The notes beneath the pieces are model-generated. The model was given only the letters and a program-made list of their open reading frames with translations, searched no databases and was not told where the DNA came from. This document shows, piece after piece, positions 58,476-64,000 of a stretch of 64,000 nt of DNA. The DNA is taken from the NCBI RefSeq assembly GCF_004361885.1, contig NZ_SNWH01000004.1:62001-126000 (forward strand). Reading direction: 5' to 3'. The position numbers and the translations under genes were made by a program. This stretch comes from Halomonas ventosae (GTDB taxonomy: Bacteria; Pseudomonadota; Gammaproteobacteria; Pseudomonadales; Halomonadaceae). Position 1 is the first letter of the stretch, and every line of letters begins with the position of its first letter.

Positions 58476-60773
58476 ATGCAGCTGGGGCTGGCCATTCCCC
58501 TGGCATTCGCCGTGCTGGTTGGCGTGCTGGGGGGGCATCTTGTCATGCCGGGAGCCATCGAGCTCCTGGCCATTGGCCTGCTGGTCGTGCTGGCCGGGCG
58601 CCGCTGGCGTCTCGCCGTGGTGCTGTGCGTGGCGGCGCTGGTTGCTGGCCAGCTGTGGATGGTGCGCGCCGGCGAGCTGGCGCCGGGGCTGACCCGGCAG
58701 GATCTTCGGCTCGAGGGACGGCTGGTCTCGATGAGCCGCGACGCGCGGCTAGCTAGGCTGGTGATGGATGTCGCCCACTGCCGCCCTCTTGAAGAGGCGT
58801 TACCGGATTGTGACAGTCTCGGGCGGGTCCGGCTCTCCTTCTTCGGCGCTCCGCCCATGGTGCCCGGCGAGCGCTGGCGATTGACGGCTCGTCTGCGTCC
58901 ACCGTCGGGCTTCGCCAACCCCGGCACCTTCGACTACCGCGGCTGGTTGTGGCGGGAGGGCATTCAGGCCAGTGGTTATGTGCGCCGCGAGCCGCCGCCT
59001 CATCGGCTGGCCTTGGCTCCCTTCTCGCTTCGTCAGCGAGCGCTGGCCTTCCTTGACGAGCAGGCGCTGGCACCACGTCACCAGCGCTGGCTGGCGGCCC
59101 TGACCCTGGGGGCGAGCGAGCGGCTGGAGTCGCGCGACTGGGATCTACTCAATGCCAGCGGCGCCACCCACCTGATGGTGATCTCCGGGCTGCATGTAGG
59201 GCTGGTGGCCGCCTTTGCCTTGTGGCTGGCCCGGGGAGTGGCCTGGGTGGTGAGCCCCGGCGCCTGGCGACTGGCGGTATGGCCCTGGTGGCTGGCGGGT
59301 GTGGCGGCAGTGGCATATGCCAGCCTGGCCGGCCTGGAGCCACCGGCACTGCGCGCCATGATCATGGCCGTGGTGGGGTTGTGGGTGGCCAGCGGGCGTC
59401 ATGCCCCCGGCCGCTGGCAAGCCTGGTGGCTGGCTCTGGCGCTGGTGCTGCTGGTCGACCCGCTGTCGGCCTGGCGTCCTGGCCTCTGGCTATCATTCGC
59501 CGCCGTGGCGCTACTGATCTTGATCTGGCAGGGGCGGGCACAGCCCCGCGGGGTCAGCGGTTGGCTATGGGCGCTGTGTCGCACTCAGCTGCTGTTGGCC
59601 CCCTTCATGGCGGCGGCGGTATTGCTGGCCTTCGACCGTCTGGCCCCGGCAGCCCCGCTGGTCAATCTGGTGGCTGTCCCGCTGGTCAGCAGCCTGCTGG
59701 TGCCGCTGGGGCTGCTCGGTTGGCTGACGGCCTGGCTGCCGGGACTCTCGGCGCTGTGCTGGGCGCTGTTTGGCCTGCTGGCCGACATCCTGATGTGGCT
59801 GCTGGAGCTGGTGGCCGGCTGGCTGCCCTTGTGGCGACCGTCCCCGCTGCAGGTCGTCCCACTGGGGCTGGCGCTGGGGCTCGCCGCCTTGTTGTGGGTG
59901 CTGCCCGGCCTGGTGCCACGCCTGCGGCTGGTGGGCACCGGCGTGCTGCTAGTGGTGCCGTTCGGCCTCGTCACCTCGTCCCCGGTGCCCGCCGAAGGCG
60001 TGTTGCGGGTTCGGGTCCATGACGTAGGCCAGGGCCAGCTGGTCGAACTGCGCACCATCGGTTATCGCGCGCTCTACGACAGCGGTCCGCGTTTCGGTTC
60101 CGGCTTCATGCCGCTCGGCTCGTTGTGGCCGCCGGGGCAACACTTCGACGATGTGTTGATCAGCCATGCCGACCAGGATCACGCCGGTGGCCTGCCGGCG
60201 CTGCGCGAACAGCACCGAGTGGGGCGCTTCCTGGTGCCCCCCGACGAGCCCCTCGAGGTGCCGGCTCAACCCTGCATCGCCGGACGCGAATGGCAACGTG
60301 ACGGCGTGACCTTTCGCCTGCTTTGGCCACCCGCCGAGAGCGGCGAGCTATCATCCAACGACCGTTCCTGCGTGCTGCTGGCGAGTGTCGGCGACCAGCA
60401 TCTGTTGATCACCGGCGATGCGGGGCGTGATGTTGAACGGCGCTTGCTCGCCGAGCTTCCCGCGCCGGTGACCTTGCTGGTGGCGGGGCACCACGGCAGC
60501 ACCACCAGTTCCGGCCTTTTGCTGGTGCGCCACCTGACGCCTCGTCATGTGGTCTTCAGTGCGGGGCGATACAATCCCTTCGGCCATCCGGCGAGCCCTG
60601 TGGTGCGCCACTTCCGCGATGTCGGCAGCTGTCTGTGGAGTACCGCCCAGGACGGTGCCGTGACCCTGTGGCTCGGTGGGCACGCGCAGCGCACGGTGCA
60701 TACCGAGCGACCGGCCGCCTGGCGGCGAGGCGGTGTCGGAGGGGGCTGCCTTGGGTTAGAATCGCCCCTCTGA
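58476..60773 (+). CDS. comEC: DNA internalisation channel protein ComEC/Rec2
   Basis: A 765-residue protein with an N-terminal DUF4131 region, a central Competence domain of many membrane helices (HLMVISGLHVGLVAAFALWL), and a C-terminal metallo-beta-lactamase-like domain with SHADQDHAGG and GHHGSTTSSG. It is the inner-membrane channel for single-stranded DNA in natural transformation. ATG at 58476 follows AGGGA by seven bases; ATG at 58437 is in frame but lacks a ribosome site. Whether the cell is competent depends on genes outside the window. Confidence 0.95.
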   Translation: MQLGLAIPLAFAVLVGVLGGHLVMPGAIELLAIGLLVVLAGRRWRLAVVLCVAALVAGQLWMVRAGELAPGLTRQDLRLEGRLVSMSRDARLARLVMDVAHCRPLEEALPDCDSLGRVRLSFFGAPPMVPGERWRLTARLRPPSGFANPGTFDYRGWLWREGIQASGYVRREPPPHRLALAPFSLRQRALAFLDEQALAPRHQRWLAALTLGASERLESRDWDLLNASGATHLMVISGLHVGLVAAFALWLARGVAWVVSPGAWRLAVWPWWLAGVAAVAYASLAGLEPPALRAMIMAVVGLWVASGRHAPGRWQAWWLALALVLLVDPLSAWRPGLWLSFAAVALLILIWQGRAQPRGVSGWLWALCRTQLLLAPFMAAAVLLAFDRLAPAAPLVNLVAVPLVSSLLVPLGLLGWLTAWLPGLSALCWALFGLLADILMWLLELVAGWLPLWRPSPLQVVPLGLALGLAALLWVLPGLVPRLRLVGTGVLLVVPFGLVTSSPVPAEGVLRVRVHDVGQGQLVELRTIGYRALYDSGPRFGSGFMPLGSLWPPGQHFDDVLISHADQDHAGGLPALREQHRVGRFLVPPDEPLEVPAQPCIAGREWQRDGVTFRLLWPPAESGELSSNDRSCVLLASVGDQHLLITGDAGRDVERRLLAELPAPVTLLVAGHHGSTTSSGLLLVRHLTPRHVVFSAGRYNPFGHPASPVVRHFRDVGSCLWSTAQDGAVTLWLGGHAQRTVHTERPAAWRRGGVGGGCLGLESPL

Positions 60774-60812
60774 CTTCCGGTTCCGGGCCGGTCATCCGTA
60801 AGAGGAAACGGC

Positions 60813-61523
60813 ATGGACATGATGGACGCCCTGATCGCCGGCGGCTGGCTGATGGTGCCGCTGCTGGGCTGCTCACTGGTGGCCACGGTGATCATCATCG
60901 AACGCCTCTGGACCCTGAGGACGCGTCGCATCGCGCCCTACGGGCTGGGCCAAGAGGTCTGCCGGCTGGCGGCACGCGGGCAGGTCAACCTCTACTGGCT
61001 GGAAGGTCACTCCCCGCTGGGCGGCGTGCTCGCCGCCGGGCTGCGCAATGCCCGACTTGGCCACGAGCAGGTGCGCGCGCGGCTGCAGGAGGCGGCCACT
61101 GCCGTGATTCATGACATGGAGCGCTTCCTGAGCCCGCTGGGCACCATCGCCGCCATCACGCCCCTGATCGGCCTGCTGGGGACCGTGGTGGGGATGATCG
61201 ACGTCTTCGCGGTGATCGTCTCCACGGACGGGGTCAGCCGCACCGCTGACCTGGCCGGCGGCATCTCGCGGGCCCTGGTCACTACCGCGGCCGGTCTTAC
61301 CGTGGCGATCCCTTCGCTGATGTTCCATCGCTACTTCCAACGTCGCATCGAGGATATCACGGTGCGCATGGAGGAGCAGGCCGGCCAGGTGGTCGAGTAC
61401 CTCGCCCACTACCCGGGCGAGCTGGTGCTGGCCGAGCGTCATGCCGGCGAGACATCGCCAGAGACGCAGGGCGATAGGCCAGAGGCCGATTGCCACTTCG
61501 CGCCCAGGGAAAACCTGCCGTGA
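60813..61523 (+). CDS. exbB: MotA/TolQ/ExbB proton channel family protein
   Basis: A 236-residue protein with three membrane helices and the ExbB signature ITPLIGLLGTVVGMIDVF followed by ISRALVTTAAGLTVAIPSL. With ExbD it forms a proton-driven motor in the inner membrane. No TonB, TolA or receptor gene is adjacent, so the partner is unknown. GAGGAAA precedes the ATG. It overlaps exbD by a GTGA. Confidence 0.92.
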   Translation: MDMMDALIAGGWLMVPLLGCSLVATVIIIERLWTLRTRRIAPYGLGQEVCRLAARGQVNLYWLEGHSPLGGVLAAGLRNARLGHEQVRARLQEAATAVIHDMERFLSPLGTIAAITPLIGLLGTVVGMIDVFAVIVSTDGVSRTADLAGGISRALVTTAAGLTVAIPSLMFHRYFQRRIEDITVRMEEQAGQVVEYLAHYPGELVLAERHAGETSPETQGDRPEADCHFAPRENLP

Positions 61524-61942
61524 GATTTCCCCGGCGCCGCCATGATCCGGTGGAGGTCAACCTGACCCCGCTGATCGATGTGGTCTTCCTGCTGCTGATC
61601 TTCTTCATGGTCTCGACCACCTTCGAAACCCGTCAGGCGCTCGAGCTCGAGCTTCCCGAGAGCCAGAGTGGCCAGCAGATGGAGACATCGCCGGTGACCC
61701 TGGTGGTGACGGCCAGCGGCGAATACCGGCTGGATGGGCGGGTGCTAAGCGCCGCGATGCTCGGCGAGGCGCTGTCCGCTGAGGCCGAGCAGGCCCGCGA
61801 ATTCGGCCTGGTGGTGGAGGCCGATGGGCGTGCCAGCCATGCCGATGTGGTGCAGGCCCTTGACCGAGCCGCGGGCTTGGGTATCCGCCACGTGCGCATC
61901 GCCACCGCAGCAGCCTCTACCCCCCAAGCGGAGACACCGTGA
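61520..61942 (+). CDS. exbD: ExbD/TolR family protein
   Basis: A 140-residue protein with one N-terminal helix and the ExbD motif VNLTPLIDVVFLLLIFFMV, which contains the proton-bearing Asp, and a periplasmic domain. The start is GTG at 61520 overlapping the exbB stop; a TTG ten codons upstream is less likely. It overlaps the msbA GTG start. Confidence 0.92.
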   Translation: MRFPRRRHDPVEVNLTPLIDVVFLLLIFFMVSTTFETRQALELELPESQSGQQMETSPVTLVVTASGEYRLDGRVLSAAMLGEALSAEAEQAREFGLVVEADGRASHADVVQALDRAAGLGIRHVRIATAAASTPQAETP

Positions 61943-63678
61943 TCGAACATTCCGGCTGGAACCTCTACACGCGTCTGCTGAGCTACGTCAAACCCTACTG
62001 GCAGGCCTTCGCCCTGGCGATTCTCGGCTATGTCATCTATGCCGCCTCGAGCACCGCCCTGGCGGAGATGATGAAGCGGCTCATCGATGGCATTCAGAAC
62101 CCCGATGCTGCCTTTCGCCTGTTTCTGCCGCTGTTCGTGGTGGGCATGTTCGCGGCCCGTGGTCTCGGTACCTTCCTTGGCACCTACTTCATGAGCAGCG
62201 TAGCCCGCAATCTGGTGCATGTGCTGCGCTGTGATGTCTTCAACCACATGCTGCACCTGCCCGGGCGCTTCTTCGATGGCCACTCCACGGGCCAGCTGAT
62301 CTCGCGGGTCACCTACCATGTCGAGCAGGTCACCGGGGCCGCCACCAAGGCGGTCACCATCCTGTTGCGCGAGGGGCTGTTCGTGATCGGCCTGGTGATC
62401 TACCTGCTGTGGACCAACTGGATGCTGACCCTGCTGTTCCTGGCCGTGACGCCGCTGATCGGCGTGGTGGTCAATTATGCCAGCAAGCGCTTCCGTCTTA
62501 TTTCGCGACGTATCCAACGCTCCATGGGCGACGTCACCCATGTGGCCTCAGAGGCGCTCTCCGGCTACCGGGTGGTGCGCACCCATGGCGCCGAGTCCTA
62601 CGAGAAGGCGCGCTTCGCCGCGGCCAGCGAGGTCAACCGTCGACAGAGCATGAAGGAGGCCTTGACCAAGGCGACCAGTACCCCAGTGATCCAGCTGCTG
62701 GTGGCGCTGTCGCTGGCGCTGCTGGTATGGCTGGCGATGTCGCCGACCCTGCTGAACGCCATGACCCCCGGTGAGTTCGTGGCCTTTGTCACCGCCGCCG
62801 CACTGATGGCCAAGCCGGTGCGCCAGCTTACCGAGATCAACAGCGAGATCCAGAAGGGCATCGCTGCCGCCGGGGAACTCTTCGGCCTGCTCGAGGAGCC
62901 ACCCGAGCGCGACGAGGGACGCCGTGATCCCGGTCGCCTTGTCGGCCGAGTGCGCTTCGAGGGGGTGCGCTTCGCCTACGGCGAGGACCAGCCCGAGGTG
63001 CTCAAGGGTATCGACCTGTCGGTAGCCCCCGGCGAGATGATTGCCATCGTCGGCCGCTCCGGTAGTGGCAAGTCGACCCTGGTGGGCCTGCTGCCGCGCT
63101 TCTATCAACCTACCGCGGGGCGTATCCTGATCGATGAGGTGCCGCTGGAGGCATTTCGTCTGCGACCGTTGCGCCGCCAGATCGCCCTGGTCTCCCAGCA
63201 GGTCACCCTGTTCAATGCCAGCATCGCCGACAACATCGCCTACGGGATTGATGCTCCCGATCGAGCAGCGATCGAGGCCGCGGCCCGGGCTGCCCACGCT
63301 CACGAGTTCATCGAGCGCATGCCGGAAGGCTACGACGCCGTGGTAGGCGAGAACGGCGTGATGCTCTCCGGCGGCCAGCGCCAGCGCCTGGCCATCGCGC
63401 GGGCGATCTTCAAGGATGCACCGCTGCTGGTGCTCGACGAGGCAACCTCCGCGCTGGATAGCGAGTCGGAGCGCCACATTCAGGCGGCCCTGGAGGAGGT
63501 CTGCCGGGGGCGCACCACCTTCGTCATCGCTCACCGCCTCTCGACCATCGAGCGCGCCGACCGCATCCTGGTGCTTGAGCAGGGCGAGGTGGTCGAACAG
63601 GGCAACCATGCCGAGCTGCTCGCCCTGAACGGCGCCTATGCGGCCCTGCATCGGCTGCAGTTCCAGGAGCCAGCCTGA
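61939..63678 (+). CDS. msbA: Lipid A export ABC transporter MsbA
   Basis: A 579-residue ABC exporter half-transporter with six N-terminal helices and a nucleotide-binding domain: Walker [34 protein letters not shown], and [10 protein letters not shown]. It flips core-lipid A across the inner membrane before LptB2FG takes over. The start is GTG at 61939, coupled to exbD. lpxK follows three bases after the stop, as in many gammaproteobacteria. Confidence 0.96.
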   Translation: MIEHSGWNLYTRLLSYVKPYWQAFALAILGYVIYAASSTALAEMMKRLIDGIQNPDAAFRLFLPLFVVGMFAARGLGTFLGTYFMSSVARNLVHVLRCDVFNHMLHLPGRFFDGHSTGQLISRVTYHVEQVTGAATKAVTILLREGLFVIGLVIYLLWTNWMLTLLFLAVTPLIGVVVNYASKRFRLISRRIQRSMGDVTHVASEALSGYRVVRTHGAESYEKARFAAASEVNRRQSMKEALTKATSTPVIQLLVALSLALLVWLAMSPTLLNAMTPGEFVAFVTAAALMAKPVRQLTEINSEIQKGIAAAGELFGLLEEPPERDEGRRDPGRLVGRVRFEGVRFAYGEDQPEVLKGIDLSVAPGEMIAIVGRSGSGKSTLVGLLPRFYQPTAGRILIDEVPLEAFRLRPLRRQIALVSQQVTLFNASIADNIAYGIDAPDRAAIEAAARAAHAHEFIERMPEGYDAVVGENGVMLSGGQRQRLAIARAIFKDAPLLVLDEATSALDSESERHIQAALEEVCRGRTTFVIAHRLSTIERADRILVLEQGEVVEQGNHAELLALNGAYAALHRLQFQEPA

Positions 63679-63680
63679 GC

Positions 63681-64000
63681 ATGGCGGGCCGTTTCGGCGA
63701 TTGCTGGCTGGCCGCCGCCTATCGTGGCGATAGCTGGCTGGTGGCCCTGCGACCGCTCGAGGCTCTCTATCGCCTAGCCGTGCGGCGTCGCGCCGCGGCC
63801 TTTGCCGCGGGCAGGCGGTGCGTCTGGCAGGCCCCGGTGCCGGTCATCGTGGTGGGCAACATCACCCTGGGTGGCACCGGCAAGTCGCCGCTGGTCGCCT
63901 GGTTGGCACGCTTTCTTGTCGAGCGGGGCTGGTCGCCGGGTATTCTTTCGCGGGGCTATGGCGGGCGCAGTGAGCGCTACCCGCTGCTGCTTGACGCCGA
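63681..64000 (+). CDS. lpxK: Tetraacyldisaccharide 4'-kinase LpxK, N-terminal part (runs off the window)
   Basis: About 106 residues are visible. They begin [19 protein letters not shown], contain an Arg-rich amphipathic region typical of LpxK, and the P-loop [17 protein letters not shown]. LpxK phosphorylates the lipid A disaccharide at position 4'. The frame is open to the right edge. It starts two bases after the msbA stop. Confidence 0.95.
   Translation, partial: MAGRFGDCWLAAAYRGDSWLVALRPLEALYRLAVRRRAAAFAAGRRCVWQAPVPVIVVGNITLGGTGKSPLVAWLARFLVERGWSPGILSRGYGGRSERYPLLLDA

Overview
This is a contiguous chromosomal window from a high-GC gammaproteobacterium. Gene content and order (pmbA, ptsO-rapZ-ptsN-hpf-rpoN-lptBAC-kdsCD-yrbG facing mlaFEDCB-ibaG-murA; rplM-rpsI-petABC-sspAB; an mraZ-less dcw cluster; secA-argJ; aguBA; lolCD-comEC-exbBD-msbA-lpxK) fit Oceanospirillales, most likely Halomonas or a close relative. 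That placement rests on gene families and synteny recognised by eye, not on a database search. I see no insertion sequence, prophage, tRNA, rRNA operon or CRISPR array. Coding density is high and the window looks like core genome.

Layout. (1) 1-9280: the 3' part of pmbA, then a minus-strand block with the nitrogen-PTS and sigma-54 genes (ptsO, rapZ, ptsN, hpf, rpoN) and the LPS export/Kdo genes (lptB, lptA, lptC, kdsC, kdsD, yrbG). (2) 9471-16279: plus-strand mlaFEDCB (phospholipid transport), ibaG, murA, hisG, hisD. (3) 16371-17585: an AlgW/DegS-type periplasmic protease on the minus strand. (4) 17686-25037: a plus-strand run with the Nif3-like protein, zapE, rplM-rpsI, the cytochrome bc1 genes petABC, and sspA-sspB. 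(5) 25104-28415: minus-strand lpoA-yraN-diaA-dolP, the E. coli order. (6) 28461-47315: rsmI, the RNase P RNA gene, then the division and cell wall (dcw) cluster from rsmH to ftsZ, and lpxC. (7) 47412-53412: a DciA-like DUF721 gene, a secA leader region with a small exported-protein ORF, secA, argJ, and a MutT-ThiE fusion. (8) 53552-55643: aguA-aguB (agmatine to putrescine). (9) 55787-64000: lolC-lolD, a DUF2062 gene, comEC, exbB-exbD, msbA and the start of lpxK.

Most of the genes serve the cell envelope. They make peptidoglycan precursors (murA, murC-G, mraY, ddlB), polymerise and divide (ftsI, ftsW, ftsL, ftsQ, ftsA, ftsZ, lpoA), make lipid A and Kdo (lpxC, lpxK, kdsC, kdsD), move LPS (msbA, lptA-C), phospholipids (mla) and lipoproteins (lolC, lolD), export proteins (secA), and monitor envelope stress (algW, dolP). 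Tight ATGA/GTGA overlaps mark long operons.

The observations most worth following lie in the gaps. A -24/-12 promoter matching the sigma-54 consensus at every core position sits just upstream of rpoN itself (4783-4798). The 535-bp gap before secA holds an ORF for a signal-peptide-bearing, Arg-rich 119-aa protein ending near an RGPP motif, followed by a leader that can fold over the secA ribosome binding site. That is the arrangement of the E. coli secM-secA arrest system, but with an unrelated-looking protein. Smaller items are an L13-type mRNA leader, nested inverted heptamer arrays between mutT and aguB, a dyad flanked by direct repeats before ftsA, and a six-codon coupling ORF between mlaE and mlaD.
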